From: Blastococcus sp. TF02A-26 | GTDB lineage: Bacteria; Actinomycetota; Actinomycetes; Mycobacteriales; Geodermatophilaceae | Assembly (NCBI RefSeq): GCF_003319125.1 | Contig: NZ_QOHG01000004.1 | Span: 1-64,000, forward strand | Direction of reading: 5' to 3' | Length of the DNA: 64,000 bases | Shown here: positions 7,543 to 19,885 of the stretch, in pieces | How positions within the stretch are numbered: position 1 is the stretch's first letter | Layout of the letters: every line of letters begins with the position of its first letter | Made by a program: the position numbers and the translations under genes | The notes under the pieces: generated by a model | The model's database searches: none | What the model saw: the letters and a program-made list of their open reading frames with translations, nothing else | What the model was told of the DNA's origin: nothing

Positions 7543-8547
7543 GTGGCCACCTCGCGTGAGCTGACGGGGCTGCCGCTGGCGCACCTGCACGTGCACCTGG
7601 AGAGCACGCTGCGGCCGGGGACGGTGGCCTAGCTCGCCGATGCCGCGGGCGTCGTCCTGCCTCCGGCTCCGGCGGCCTACGACGGCTTCGCCGCGTTCGC
7701 GGCGGTGAACGGTGCCGTCCGGGACTGCCTGCGCCGTCCCGAGGACTTCGCCCGTGTCGCCCGCGAGTTCTGCGCCGACCAGGCGGCCCAGGGCGTCCGC
7801 TACGCGGAGGTGACGGTCACCGCGGCCGCACACGGCGAGCGGCTGGGCGACCCGGAGATGCCGCTGGCCGCCGTCCTCGACGGGCTGGCCGCCGGGCAGG
7901 CCGCGCACGAGATCGAGGTCCGCGTGGTCCTCGACCACCCGCGCCGCCGGTCGGTCCAGCGCTTCCGGGCGACGCTCGACCTCGCCCTGCGGTACGCCGA
8001 CCGGGGCGTGGTCGCCATCGGGTTCGCCGGGGCGGAGGAGCACCCGCTGTCCCCGTTCGCCGACGTCCTCGCCGACGCGGTCGGGGCCGGCGTCCACCTG
8101 GTCCACCACGCCGGGGAGACCGCCGGGCCGGCGAGCATCCGCGAGGCCCTCGACGTGGGGCGCGCCGAGCGGATCGGCCACGGCATCCGCGCCCTCGAGG
8201 ACCCCGGGCTGGTGGCGGAACTGCGCGACCGCGGGGTGCCCCTGGAGGTCTGCCCGTCCTCCAACGTGGCGCTGGGGCTGGTCCCCTCGCTCGCCGGTCA
8301 CCCGCTACCGCAGATGCTCGCGGCGGGCCTGGTGGTCACGCTCTCGACCGACGTCCCGTCCGCGACCGGGGCGACGCTGGCCGGGGAGTACGCCGCCGTG
8401 CGGGACGCCTTCGGGTGGGACGACGACGTCCTCGCCGGGCTGGCCCGCGCGTCGGTGGACGCCTCGTTCGCGCCCGCGGCGACGAGGGCCCGGCTGCGGG
8501 CCGGCATCGACGCCTGGCTCAGCGGGGTCGGTCCGGCGGGAGCGTGA
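7543..8547 (+). pseudogene. Adenosine deaminase family gene interrupted by an in-frame TAG
   Basis: Read from GTG 7543, the protein begins with the family's first block, PLAHLHVHLES, whose HxH binds the metal, and reaches TAG (7630-7632) at codon 30. The same frame then continues open for 305 codons with the rest of an adenosine/AMP deaminase-type hydrolase: EFCADQAAQGVRYAEV, the metal-binding HHAGE, ERIGHGI, EVCPSSN and STDVPS. TAG differs by one base from GAG, and Glu is common at this position (TVAELADAAGV). A restart at GTG 7705 would lack HxH and be inactive. It is therefore a recent pseudogene unless the base is a sequencing error. Its end overlaps the convergent DUF5995 gene by 29 bp. 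Confidence 0.8.
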
Positions 8548-9238
8548 CGCCGAAGCCGGTGACCGCGAGCCGGAGCAGCACCGGGCCCGGACGGCGGAGG
8601 TCGGCCACCCGGGCCGCGCTGAGCCGTTCGAGCTGCGCCACACGGGCCGCCAGCGCCGCCGGCCCGCGCAGCCGGGCGGCGTGCAGCGCCGAGGTGTTGG
8701 CCCAGACCCTGCGCCGGGACTCCCGCAGCAGCACCCGGGCCGATCCGCGGTTGAGCCCCACCGCCAGCCGGTCGACGACGGTGCGCCGGCTGCCCGCCGC
8801 CTGCAGCGCGGCGTCCTCCTCGGCCACCCGCCCGGCCAGCACGGTGTCGATCCGCTCGTGGTCCCGACGGCGGGCGGCGAGCACGCTCTCGTCGGCGAAG
8901 TCCTCCGGCGGGATCACGCGGACGAGCGACTGCGGGAGGTCGAAGTTGATGTGCGCGTTCATGCCGAGCAGCACGTGCGCCTCGGGCCGGGCCTCCGCCC
9001 GGGTCCCGAACGCCTCCCGCCACGGCTCGGGCGCGAGGCCCGGATCCCGCCGGTGGGCCTCCAGCGCGTCGAGGTAGAGGCCGGCGAAGTCGACGTCCCA
9101 GGCGGTGACCCACGCCGGGTCCTCGAACAGGCCGGCGTCGATGGCCGCGCCGACCGCCCGCGTGGTCCGCAGGTAGGTGCCGAGGAAGTGCCGCGCCGGG
9201 TCCGCCGTCGCCTCCATGGGCGCGAGCAGCCCCTCCAT
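8519..9238 (-). CDS. DUF5995 family protein
   Basis: A 239-aa soluble protein. The strongest mark is LLGMNAHINFDLPQSL near residue 90, the conserved block of DUF5995, with an N-terminal helix and two basic C-terminal helices. The function is unknown, though the HINxDLP block suggests a metal- or substrate-binding site. ATG 9238 is the first usable start; the frame upstream has only CTG codons. It lies 29 bases beyond the pucR-like gene on the same strand and is probably co-transcribed. Confidence 0.75.
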   Translation of the reverse strand: MEGLLAPMEATADPARHFLGTYLRTTRAVGAAIDAGLFEDPAWVTAWDVDFAGLYLDALEAHRRDPGLAPEPWREAFGTRAEARPEAHVLLGMNAHINFDLPQSLVRVIPPEDFADESVLAARRRDHERIDTVLAGRVAEEDAALQAAGSRRTVVDRLAVGLNRGSARVLLRESRRRVWANTSALHAARLRGPAALAARVAQLERLSAARVADLRRPGPVLLRLAVTGFGVTLPPDRPR

Positions 9239-9267
9239 CCGCGCCAGCAGCGCGTCGACCGGCCCGC

Positions 9268-11121
9268 TCAGATCAGCGCGTCCAGACCGTCGTCCGGCGG
9301 GAGCAGCCCGGCGTCCACCGGTGGGCGGTGCGGCTGGTCCAGGCCCCGCATCCGCGCCGCGTGCAGCGCCAGCAGCAGGTTCAGCCGCAGTGTCGGGTCC
9401 GTGGTGAACGGGCCGAGCAGCCGCTCCAGCTTGCCGATGCGGTACCGCATCGTGTTGTAGTGGAAGTGCAGCCGGCGGGCGGACTCGGCCACGTTGAGGT
9501 TGGTCTCCAGCAGCACCCGCAGCGTCTCGCGGAGGTCGGCGGAGTCGGCGTCGGACGCGTCGGCCAGCGAGCCCAGCACCTCGTCGACGTAGGACCGCAG
9601 CTCGGTGCTGTCGGGGATCAGCGACAGCAGCCGGAACACGCCGAGTTGGTCGAAGTGGGTGACCGCGGCGGGGCCATGGATCTCCTGGCCGACGCCGAGC
9701 GCCCGCTGTGCCTGCTGGTAGGCCTCGCCGACGGCCGAGAGCGACCCGGCGGGCCGGCCGATGCCGGTCGCGAGGACCCGGCCCACCCGCCGCACCCTGG
9801 CGTTGACCCGGGAGGTCACCGCGGCGACCAGCGAGCTGATCTCCTCGGGGCTGCGACCGTCGAGCGGGAGCACCGTGACGATCTCGGTCGACAGGCCCGC
9901 GACGGCGGCACCGGCCACCTCGCCCTCCAGCGCCGAGCGCCAGCCGTCGGCGAGCCGGTCGAGGACGTCGAGGGCGCGGGTCGGATCGGCGTTGGGGTCG
10001 GCGGCGGTCTCGGTCGCCGTGACGAGCACGATCACCGCGCCGTCGAGCCGCCAGCCGAACGAGCGGGTCTGGGCGAGCACCCGCTCGGTGTGCCGCAGCG
10101 ACCCCGCGACGAGCCGGCGCACCAGGTCACCCTGGAAGCGCAGCTCCACGGAGTGGACGGCCTGCTGGCGGATGACCGACAGCGCGGCCACGACCGCGGC
10201 GCGCTCCAGCACACCGCCCGCTCCCCAGAGCAGCGACCCGGTCCGGTGGACGGCGACCAGCCAGCCCTGCCGCTGTTCTCCGGCGACGATCGGTGCGACC
10301 GCGTACTCCCCCACCCCGCCGGGCAGCTCGTGGTGGCCGGGGACGAGCAGGATGCCGTCGGCGGGCGACAGGTCCGCGTCGGCCAGCACCTCGGCCGGGG
10401 TGACCGCGGCCTGGACGGCGCGCTGCCCGGAGATCCGCCGGGCCGGGGCCATCTCGGCCATGAGGTCGTCGGCGGCGGCGTCCAGGAGCCAGAGCCAGTC
10501 GCTGATCTCGGTGACGTCGGCCGGCGGGCCGGCGCTGGTGACGATCTCGCGGTCGGGGCCGAGCCCGAGGACGGCGGCGCCCTCCAGGTAGCTGGCCAGC
10601 TGGTCGGTGACCTCGGCGAGGCCCCCGCCGCTGAGCGCGACGTCGATGAACTGGTCGTGCATCCGCAGCGAGAGCGCGAGCGCGTCGCCCTGCTTGGCCA
10701 CGACGGCGCCGAGGACCTCGGACACGACCTCGTCCAGCCGGGTCGTGGCGGGCATGGCCAGGACGGGGAAGTCACGGCGGTCGGCCTCGGCCAGCACCTC
10801 GGGCGGCACCGGGGATGGCCCTTCGGCGCGCCGGTAGGCCAACGCCGCGGTGCCCATGGAGACCAACCGCTCGACCAGCGCGCGGCAGTTGGCGGCGTCG
10901 GCCGCCGGCATCCGCCCGCCCAGGACGACGAGCACGTCGGCACCGGCCACGGCCAGCGGGTCCGCCGGGTCGTCGACGACCATGTGGCGGACCAGCCGCG
11001 ACCGGCCACCGCCGCCGGCGACGACCTCGGTGCCGGCCAGCCCGGGGAGGGTCAGCGCCTCGTCGAGGGTGAGGCCGGAGCGCTCCTGCCAGCTCGCGTG
11101 CTGGGGTCGGACCTCGGTCAC
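9268..11121 (-). CDS. PucR/CdaR-family transcriptional regulator
   Basis: A 617-aa regulator in three parts: an N-terminal PucR sensor domain (LTLDEALTLPGLAGTEVVAG, about 15-135), a middle CdaR/GGDEF-like region, and a C-terminal HTH_30 helix-turn-helix (LLETNLNVAESARRLHFHYN with NTMRYRIGKLERLLG). Members control purine, allantoin or GABA catabolism in response to small ligands. GTG 11121 is chosen because GGAGGGGGAG lies seven bases upstream; the frame is open to an ATG at 11163. The divergent DUF2877 gene and the broken adenosine deaminase nearby fit a nitrogen/purine theme. Confidence 0.88.
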   Translation of the reverse strand: MTEVRPQHASWQERSGLTLDEALTLPGLAGTEVVAGGGGRSRLVRHMVVDDPADPLAVAGADVLVVLGGRMPAADAANCRALVERLVSMGTAALAYRRAEGPSPVPPEVLAEADRRDFPVLAMPATTRLDEVVSEVLGAVVAKQGDALALSLRMHDQFIDVALSGGGLAEVTDQLASYLEGAAVLGLGPDREIVTSAGPPADVTEISDWLWLLDAAADDLMAEMAPARRISGQRAVQAAVTPAEVLADADLSPADGILLVPGHHELPGGVGEYAVAPIVAGEQRQGWLVAVHRTGSLLWGAGGVLERAAVVAALSVIRQQAVHSVELRFQGDLVRRLVAGSLRHTERVLAQTRSFGWRLDGAVIVLVTATETAADPNADPTRALDVLDRLADGWRSALEGEVAGAAVAGLSTEIVTVLPLDGRSPEEISSLVAAVTSRVNARVRRVGRVLATGIGRPAGSLSAVGEAYQQAQRALGVGQEIHGPAAVTHFDQLGVFRLLSLIPDSTELRSYVDEVLGSLADASDADSADLRETLRVLLETNLNVAESARRLHFHYNTMRYRIGKLERLLGPFTTDPTLRLNLLLALHAARMRGLDQPHRPPVDAGLLPPDDGLDALI

Positions 11122-11527
11122 CGGACGACTCCCCCTCCGTCCGGACGACGCGTGTTTACGCATCGTCCACCCGGGGTAGCCCCGGACATTCCACTGACGC
11201 TGCGGAGTCCTGCTGTCACTCCGGGTGATCCCCCTCCGCGAGCCATGACGGTGTGCAAGCGTCCCGATCTGGAGCGTTGCTGGTGTCGTCCCACCATTGA
11301 CGCCATTCTGTCAGGAGTCCCCGTCCGACACTGGTCATTCTTGGCGAGATCCGCCATATTTCGGCCCGCGACGCGCCGAATACGTTCGAACTCCGGATCC
11401 ACCCCGCCCGCTGGATGGTAGGTGGCCACCGCTTCCCCGGTGTCCTGACCCCCGGCGGACGGGACGGCACCGGGCAGGAGCACCGGTCAGGGGGAGCTCC
11501 TGCCACACCCTCGGGGAAGGGCCTCCG
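11122..11527. other. Divergent intergenic region between pucR-like and DUF2877 genes
   Basis: About 400 bp without a convincing gene. A somewhat AT-richer core (about 11270-11400) holds TTCGGC/GCCGAA arms at 11360-11365 and 11375-11380 around a 9-nt loop, a possible operator. GGGGAAGGG just before 11528 is the ribosome binding site of the plus-strand gene, and GGAGGGGGAG (11129-11138, minus strand) serves the pucR-like gene. Nothing else is recognisable. Confidence 0.5.
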
Positions 11528-12523
11528 ATGCGCACGATCGACGACAGCACCTCCACCGCGGCCGGTTCGGCGTCCTCCCGGGGCAGAGCTGCCCGGGCCG
11601 GCGTCCCCACGATCCCGCTCCCCTCCGAGTCCGCGCGGGCCACCGCGCGCACCGCCCCCGTGTCCCGCGCCGCCAGCGCGGTGCCGGCCTCGGCCAGCAC
11701 CGGCGTGGCCGAGTTGCTGCGCGGGCCCGTCCGGCCCGCCCGCGTGCTGCTCAGCGCCCCCGCCGCCGTCTACCTGCAGGTCTCCACCGACCGCGGCGCC
11801 GACGTCGTCGGCATCCTCACCAGCGACGCCGCGCGCCTCCCGCTGGGCTGCGTCCTCTTCCGGCCGAGCAACGGGCGGCCGCTGGTGGCCCTGCCCGCCG
11901 GCGCCCCGGCGGAGGTGGGTGGCGGCCGCATCGTCGTCGGCGACCTCGCCGTCAGCGCCGCCGCCTGGTGGGACCCCCGGCCGAAGCTGCCCAGCCCCCG
12001 GCCGGCCCTGCTGCCCGAGGGCGTCCGCCAGTTGCGCACCGCCCTGTACGGCGACGGCCCGCACAGCGCCTTCAACCTGCCCGGCCTGCCGGGCGGCCCC
12101 GGCGGCCCGCTGGCCGCGCTGCGGGGCGCGGTCCGCCGGGCCGACCTGGACGCCGCCCTCCGCACCGCGACCCGGCTCGTCGGCCTGGGCCCCGGGCTGA
12201 CGCCGGCCGGGGACGACGTCATGGCCGGCACCATCGCCGGGTTGGTGCTCCTGGGCCACCCCGCGGCCGGCCGGTTCGCCAGCGGCGTGCACACCCTGGC
12301 CGCCGGCCGCACCACCGAGCTCTCCCGGGCGCTGCTCCGGCACGCGATGGCGGGACGGGTCAGCGGCGAGTACGCCGCCGTCCTGCACGGGCTCGTCGGC
12401 GAGCGCCCGCTGGGACCGGCGATCGCCGGGCTGATGGCCACCGGCTCGACCAGCGGTCGGGCGCTGGCGCTGGGCCTGTGCACCGCGATCGACCTCGTCG
12501 ACCGCACCACGCGCCCCCGCTGA
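11528..12523 (+). CDS. DUF2877 (AllH-like) protein
   Basis: A 331-aa protein. About 60 N-terminal residues are Ser/Ala-rich and of low complexity; the rest carries the DUF2877 signature LVGLGPGLTPAGDDVMAG near residue 220. In Escherichia coli the DUF2877 protein AllH works with AllF and AllG in oxamate carbamoyltransfer during allantoin breakdown, but AllF and AllG homologues are not in this window. ATG 11528 has GGGGAAGGG upstream. Divergence from a PucR-type regulator makes it the most likely target of that regulator. Confidence 0.75.
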   Translation: MRTIDDSTSTAAGSASSRGRAARAGVPTIPLPSESARATARTAPVSRAASAVPASASTGVAELLRGPVRPARVLLSAPAAVYLQVSTDRGADVVGILTSDAARLPLGCVLFRPSNGRPLVALPAGAPAEVGGGRIVVGDLAVSAAAWWDPRPKLPSPRPALLPEGVRQLRTALYGDGPHSAFNLPGLPGGPGGPLAALRGAVRRADLDAALRTATRLVGLGPGLTPAGDDVMAGTIAGLVLLGHPAAGRFASGVHTLAAGRTTELSRALLRHAMAGRVSGEYAAVLHGLVGERPLGPAIAGLMATGSTSGRALALGLCTAIDLVDRTTRPR

Positions 12524-12537
12524 CCTCAGGAGCCCTC

Positions 12538-12828
12538 GTGTCCTTCCAGGCCTACCTCGACGCGATCGAGGACAGGACCGGACTCACGCCCCGTCAGCTG
12601 GTCGACCAGGCCCGGGAGCGGGGCTTCGACGGCCCCGACACCAAGGCCGGGCCGGTGCTGGCCTGGCTGGCCGAGGAGTACGGACTCGGTCGCGGGCACG
12701 GCATGGCCCTGGTGCACGTGATCAAGAACGGGCCCGGGATCAGCAGCAGGCACGTCGGGAGCACCGGCTCCCACCGCGACGACTCCGACACGCTCTGGCT
12801 GGACGGGAAGGCGACCCGCCCCGCCTGA
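12538..12828 (+). CDS. DUF4287 domain protein
   Basis: A 96-aa protein opening with FQAYLDAIEDRTGLTPRQL, then GPVLAWLAEEYGLGRGHGMA, the usual DUF4287 helices. DUF4287 proteins are small and often sit beside DUF5655 proteins; the role is unknown. GTG 12538 is preceded by CAGGAG at a good distance, and no ATG is near. It lies 14 bases after the DUF2877 stop and may share its transcript. The gene ends four bases before the convergent hisG stop, with no room for a terminator. Confidence 0.8.
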   Translation: MSFQAYLDAIEDRTGLTPRQLVDQARERGFDGPDTKAGPVLAWLAEEYGLGRGHGMALVHVIKNGPGISSRHVGSTGSHRDDSDTLWLDGKATRPA

Positions 12829-12832
12829 CGGC

Positions 12833-13699
12833 CTAGATGCGGCAGGCGTGGATGCTCGTGACCAGGATGGCGCGCGCGCCGAGCTCCCAGAGCTCGTCCA
12901 TCAGCCGGTTGGTGTCCGACTGCCGCACCATCGCGCGCACCGCCGACCAGCCCTCGGTCTGCAGCGGGCTCACCGTCGGCCCCTCGAGGCCGGGCGTGAT
13001 CGCCGTCGCGCGCTCGAGCAGGTCGTTGGGGCAGTCGTAGTCCAGCAGCACGTACTGCCGGGCCACCAGGACTCCGCGCAGCCGACGGCGCAGCTGGGCC
13101 ACCGCCGGGTTCTCCTCGGCGCCGCCGCGGCGCACCAGCACCGCCTCGCTGTCCAGGACCGGCTCACCGATGATGTGCAGCCCCGCGGCCCGCAGCGTCG
13201 TCCCGGTCTCCACGACGTCGCAGACGGCCTCGGCCACGCCCAGCCGGCAGGCCGTCTCCACCGCGCCGTCGAGCTTGACCACGCCGGCGTCGATGCCGTT
13301 CTCGTCCAGGTAACGGCGCAGCAACACCGGGTAGGCCGTCGCGATCCGCTTCCCGGCCAGCTGCTCGATCTTCTCGATCCCGGACTCGACCGGGCTGGCG
13401 AAGCGGAACGACGAGCGCCCGAAGCCCAGCGGCATGACCTCGACCGCCGACTCCCCCGCGCCCTCGGCGGGCGCGGTCTCCAGGAGCATGTCCCGGCCGG
13501 TGATGCCGACGTCCAGCGTGCCGGCGGCGACGTAGACGGCGATGTCGCGCGGCCGCAGGTAGAAGAACTCGGTGTCGCTGTCGGGGTCGTAGACGGCGAG
13601 GTCCTTGGTGCTGCGCCGCTGCCGGTACCCGGACTCGGCGAGCATCTCGGCGGCCGGTTCGCTCAGGGCGCCCTTGTTGGGGACGGCGACGCGCAGCAC
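12833..13699 (-). CDS. hisG: ATP phosphoribosyltransferase (long form)
   Basis: Catalyses the first step of histidine synthesis, ATP plus PRPP to phosphoribosyl-ATP. At 288 aa it is the long HisG with a C-terminal ACT-like domain (about 210-288) used for histidine feedback. Visible marks are the opening LRVAVPNKGAL, GTLDVGITGRDML and the PRPP region AVCDVVETGTTLRAAGL. GTG 13699 follows GGAGGAGACCTCC, in which the Shine-Dalgarno can pair with its own downstream half (13701-13713). A family A repeat separates it from hisE upstream. Confidence 0.95.
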   Translation of the reverse strand: MLRVAVPNKGALSEPAAEMLAESGYRQRRSTKDLAVYDPDSDTEFFYLRPRDIAVYVAAGTLDVGITGRDMLLETAPAEGAGESAVEVMPLGFGRSSFRFASPVESGIEKIEQLAGKRIATAYPVLLRRYLDENGIDAGVVKLDGAVETACRLGVAEAVCDVVETGTTLRAAGLHIIGEPVLDSEAVLVRRGGAEENPAVAQLRRRLRGVLVARQYVLLDYDCPNDLLERATAITPGLEGPTVSPLQTEGWSAVRAMVRQSDTNRLMDELWELGARAILVTSIHACRI

Positions 13700-13730
13700 T
13701 GGAGGTCTCCTCCGACGTGGGATGACAGGG

Positions 13731-13792
13731 CGGCCCCCGAGCAGGGGCCCACGGCGCGCGGAGCGTGTCGTAGGGGGCTCGGGGGTCCTTTT

Positions 13793-13795
<3 letters not shown>
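13731..13795 (-). repeat. Stop-codon-proximal compound hairpin, family A copy 2
   Basis: On the minus strand it starts at the TGA of hisE (TGAAAAAGGACCCCCGAGC). CCCCCGAGC at 13734-13742 and GCTCGGGGG at 13777-13785 form a perfect 9-bp outer stem enclosing a GC-rich 34-nt interior. The position relative to the stop codon is the same as in the other three copies. It lies between hisE and hisG and could attenuate hisG transcription or protect the upstream message. Confidence 0.7.
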
Positions 13796-16498
<2,703 letters not shown>

Positions 16499-16500
16499 GG

Positions 16501-17532
16501 TCAGCTCCTCCCGTCCGGTCGCAGCCGGATCTCGACGTCGCGGCCCCGCTGGAGAACGTCGGTGACCGAGAAGGACAGCGCGTCGCCGATGGAGCTGATT
16601 CCCAGGTCCCCCACGAGGTGAGCACCGCCACCGAGCAGCTTCGGCGCCAGGTGCAGGACCGCCTCGTCGACCAGGCCCTCGCGCAGGAAGGCCGCGGTCA
16701 GCGTGGGGCCGCCCTCCAGCATCAGCCGGCGGACGTTCCGGTCGTACAGGTCGGCGAGGAGCTCCGCGGGGCCGGCCGCGGTGCTGACGAGCGTGGGCGC
16801 GGCGTCGTCCCGGACCCGGGCGATGGCGGGCAGCCGGCCCCGCCGGTCCACGACGACCCGCAGTGGCTGGCGCTCGGCGTCGGTCCCGTCCGGACGGCGG
16901 ACGGTGAGCTGCGGGTCGTCGGCGAGCGCCGTCCCGGAACCCACCACGACCGCGTCGCAGGTGGCGCGCAGCCGGTGGACCGCCTCGCGCGCCTCCGGGC
17001 CGGTGACCCAGCGGCTGGAGCCGTCGGCGGCGGCGACCCGCCCGTCGAGGGTGCCGGCCACCTTCCAGAGCACGAACGGGCGGCGGGTGCGCACCGCGGT
17101 CAGCCAGGAGGCCAGGGCGCCGGCCTCGGCGGCGTCCCGCTCCAGGCCGATCTCCACGTCGACGCCGGCGTCCCGCAGCCGCTGCGCGCCCCCGCCGGCC
17201 AGCCCGGTCGGCTCGGGTACGGCGACCACCACCCGGGCGATCCCGGCGGCGAGCAGCGCGTCGGCGCACGGGCCGGTGCGGCCGGTGTGCGCGCAGGGCT
17301 CGAGGGTGACGACGGCGGTGCCGCCCCTCGCACGCTCGCCGGCCTCGGCCAGGGCGGCCACCTCGGCGTGCGGACCCCCGGCCGGCGCGGTGGCGCCCTC
17401 CCCCACCGGCGTCCCGTCGGCGGCCAGGATCACGGCGCCCACGGGCGGGTTGGGGCTGGTCGTGCCGAGCACGGCGGAGCCGAGGGAGAGCGCGCGGGCC
17501 ATGGCCAGGCGCTCGGCGAACGGGGCGGTCAC
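16501..17532 (-). CDS. ribD: Bifunctional pyrimidine deaminase / reductase
   Basis: A 343-aa protein. The N-terminal deaminase domain (about 1-145) carries the zinc site PHAEVAAL and [11 protein letters not shown]. The C-terminal reductase (about 150-340) shows [18 protein letters not shown] and the NADPH-binding [14 protein letters not shown]. It performs the second and third riboflavin steps. GTG 17532 overlaps the rpe stop (GGTGACC). One oddity: the usual EPTG/DPNP loop reads [17 protein letters not shown]. Confidence 0.95.
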   Translation of the reverse strand: MTAPFAERLAMARALSLGSAVLGTTSPNPPVGAVILAADGTPVGEGATAPAGGPHAEVAALAEAGERARGGTAVVTLEPCAHTGRTGPCADALLAAGIARVVVAVPEPTGLAGGGAQRLRDAGVDVEIGLERDAAEAGALASWLTAVRTRRPFVLWKVAGTLDGRVAAADGSSRWVTGPEAREAVHRLRATCDAVVVGSGTALADDPQLTVRRPDGTDAERQPLRVVVDRRGRLPAIARVRDDAAPTLVSTAAGPAELLADLYDRNVRRLMLEGGPTLTAAFLREGLVDEAVLHLAPKLLGGGAHLVGDLGISSIGDALSFSVTDVLQRGRDVEIRLRPDGRS

Positions 17533-18203
17533 CCGGTCAGGGCCGCGGCGGCCTGGGCGCGCAGAGCGGCGATGGCACGGGCGGGGTCGTCGGCGCCGTA
17601 GACCGCCGAGCCCGCGACGAACACGTCGGCACCGGCCTCGGCGGCCTGCTCGATCGTGTCGGCGTTGATGCCGCCGTCGACCTCGACGAACACCTGGAGG
17701 TGGCCGGCGTCGACGAGCTCGCGGGCCCGGCGGACCTTGGGCAGGACGTCGGCGATGAACGACTGGCCGCCGAAGCCGGGCTCCACGGTCATGACCAGCA
17801 GGGTGTCGAAGTCGCGGAGGATCTCCACGTAGTCCTCCAGCGGAGTGCCCGGCTTGATCGCCAGACCGGCGAGGGCGCCGGCGGCCCGGAGGTCACGGGC
17901 GACGCCGCGGGGGTCGCCGGTGCAGGCTTCGGCGTGCACGGTGACGTTCTTCGCGCCGAGCTCGGCGTAGCCGGGGGCCCAGCGCTCCGGCGCCTCGATC
18001 ATCAGGTGGCAGTCCAGCGGGATCGGGCTCACCGCCTGGATCGCCTCGACGACCGGGCCGCCCAGGGTCAGGTTCGGCACGAAGTGCGCGTCCATGACGT
18101 CGACGTGCAGCCAGTCGGCGTCCGCCACGCGCTGCGTCTCCTCCGCGATCCGGGCGAAGTCGGCCGCCAGCAGGCTCGGGGCGATCAGCGGGGTCCTGGG
18201 CAC
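17529..18203 (-). CDS. rpe: Ribulose-phosphate 3-epimerase
   Basis: A TIM-barrel enzyme of 224 aa interconverting ribulose 5-phosphate and xylulose 5-phosphate. Marks are [12 protein letters not shown], the metal ligands in [38 protein letters not shown] and [11 protein letters not shown]. It leads the rib-his operon and helps set the pool of ribulose 5-phosphate that RibBA consumes. GTG 18203 is the natural start. The 199 bp upstream, shared with the divergent aldehyde dehydrogenase, hold a CCCGCC/GGCGGG hairpin at 18257-18275 and no riboswitch that I recognise. Confidence 0.95.
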   Translation of the reverse strand: MPRTPLIAPSLLAADFARIAEETQRVADADWLHVDVMDAHFVPNLTLGGPVVEAIQAVSPIPLDCHLMIEAPERWAPGYAELGAKNVTVHAEACTGDPRGVARDLRAAGALAGLAIKPGTPLEDYVEILRDFDTLLVMTVEPGFGGQSFIADVLPKVRRARELVDAGHLQVFVEVDGGINADTIEQAAEAGADVFVAGSAVYGADDPARAIAALRAQAAAALTG

Positions 18204-18402
18204 GGGGCCTGAGTCTAAGCAGCGACGTCCCTCCCCTTTCGGGCGATGCACCCGGTCCCGCCGCCTCCGGGCGGGGGTTGACCCACTCGGCCGTCGCCTG
18301 AGCCGCGTCGTGGCCCGGCCCGGGCGACGACGGCGCGGCTCCACCCTCCCGGCCGAGGCTCGGCGGCGTGTCCGTGAGGCGCCACCGGGTAGGGCACGAC
18401 CC

Positions 18403-19875
18403 ATGGCCTCGACCACCCCCGCTCGCTACGACGGCTTCGACCGCATGCCCATCGCCGGCACCTGGCGCCCCGGCAGCTCCGAGAAGACCGCCACCGACAC
18501 CGATCCCTACACCGGCGAGACGCTGACCGAGATCCGGCTCGCGAACGCCGACGACCTCGACCAGGCCTACGCCAAGGCGAAGGAGGCGCAGCGGGACTGG
18601 GCCGGCCGGCTGCCCAGCGAGCGCGCCGAGGTGATGCGCCGCGCCGCCGCGATCATGGAGGCCCGCAAGGACGAGATCGTCGACTGGCACATCCGGGAGA
18701 GCGGCGCCGCGGCCCCGGCGGCGGCGTTCGAGTTCGCCATCACGGTGCGCGACTTCCACGAGGCGTCGTCCTACCCGTACCGGGTCGAGGGCCGGATCCT
18801 GCCGGCCGACATCGAGGGCAAGGAGAGCCGCGTCTACCGCCGTCCGGTGGGCGTGGTCGCCGTCATCAGCCCGTGGAACGTGCCGATGCACCTGTCCAAC
18901 CGTTCGGTCGCGCCGGCGCTGGCGCTGGGCAACGCCGTCGTCCTCAAGCCGGCCGGCGACACCCCGGTCACCGGCGGCCTGCTGCTGGCGAAGGTCTACG
19001 AGGAGGCCGGCCTGCCGGAGGGTCTGCTCTCGGTGGTCATCGGCTCCGGCAGCGAGATCGGCGACGCGATCGTCTCCCACCCGACCCCGCGGGTCGTGTC
19101 GTTCACCGGCTCCACCCCGGTGGGCAAGGGCATCGCCGAGAAGGCCGGGCTGAAGAAGCTGTCCCTGGAGCTGGGCGGCAACGGCCCGCTGGTCGTGCTC
19201 GACGACGCCGACCTCGGCTACGCCGTCGATGCGGCGATCTTCGGGAAGTTCTTCCACCAGGGCCAGGTCTGCATGATCACCAACCGGATCGTCGTGGACT
19301 CCTCCGTGCACGACGAGTTCGTCGACCGCTACGTCGAGCGGGCGCGGTCGCTGAAGGCGGGGAACCCGCAGGAGGACGACACCGTCATCGGGCCGATCAT
19401 CAACGGCAAGCAGCTCGAGGGCATCCAGGAGAAGCTCGACCAGGCCCGGTCCGACGGCGCCGAGCAGCTGCTCGGCGGCGACCCGACCGGCCCGATCGGG
19501 TCGGTGCTGCCACCGCACGTGCTGCTGGGCACGAACGACGTCGCGAGCGCGCGGAACGAGATGTTCGGTCCGGTCGTGACGATCATCCGGGCCCGCGACG
19601 AGGACGACGCGCTGGCCATCGCCAACGACACCGAGTACGGGCTGTCGTCGGCGGTGTTCACCGAGGACACCGAGCGCGGTGTCCGGTTCGCGCTGCGCGT
19701 CGAGGCCGGCATGACCCACGTGAACGACTCGCCGCTCAACGACGAGAACAACACCGCGTTCGGCGGCGAGAAGGAGTCGGGCCTGGGCCGCTTCGGCGGT
19801 GAGTGGGCGATCGACGAGTTCACCACCGACCACTGGGTGAGCGTCCAGCACACGAAGCGCCAGTTCCCCTTCTGA
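18403..19875 (+). CDS. NAD(P)-dependent aldehyde dehydrogenase
   Basis: A 490-aa ALDH. Visible marks are [21 protein letters not shown], the cofactor motif [12 protein letters not shown], the catalytic Glu in [12 protein letters not shown], the nucleophilic Cys in GQVCMITNR, and [10 protein letters not shown]. The sequence is closest in style to benzaldehyde/vanillin-type and general semialdehyde dehydrogenases; the substrate is open. ATG 18403 has a modest GGGTAGGG upstream. The gene ends just before a 19-bp inverted repeat. Confidence 0.92.
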   Translation: MASTTPARYDGFDRMPIAGTWRPGSSEKTATDTDPYTGETLTEIRLANADDLDQAYAKAKEAQRDWAGRLPSERAEVMRRAAAIMEARKDEIVDWHIRESGAAAPAAAFEFAITVRDFHEASSYPYRVEGRILPADIEGKESRVYRRPVGVVAVISPWNVPMHLSNRSVAPALALGNAVVLKPAGDTPVTGGLLLAKVYEEAGLPEGLLSVVIGSGSEIGDAIVSHPTPRVVSFTGSTPVGKGIAEKAGLKKLSLELGGNGPLVVLDDADLGYAVDAAIFGKFFHQGQVCMITNRIVVDSSVHDEFVDRYVERARSLKAGNPQEDDTVIGPIINGKQLEGIQEKLDQARSDGAEQLLGGDPTGPIGSVLPPHVLLGTNDVASARNEMFGPVVTIIRARDEDDALAIANDTEYGLSSAVFTEDTERGVRFALRVEAGMTHVNDSPLNDENNTAFGGEKESGLGRFGGEWAIDEFTTDHWVSVQHTKRQFPF

Positions 19876-19885
19876 GCTCCCTCGA

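Noticed and set aside
7705-8547. A shortened functional adenosine deaminase starting at GTG 7705
   Set aside because: It would lack the first beta strand and the HxH metal ligands, so it could not be an active deaminase.
9328-11421. A 697-codon plus-strand frame opposite the pucR-like gene
   Set aside because: Antisense shadow of a clear PucR/HTH_30 regulator; the product is Gln/Gly/His-rich without domains.
18204-18402. FMN riboswitch ahead of the rpe-rib operon
   Set aside because: None of the conserved RFN element blocks is visible; only one short GC hairpin is present.
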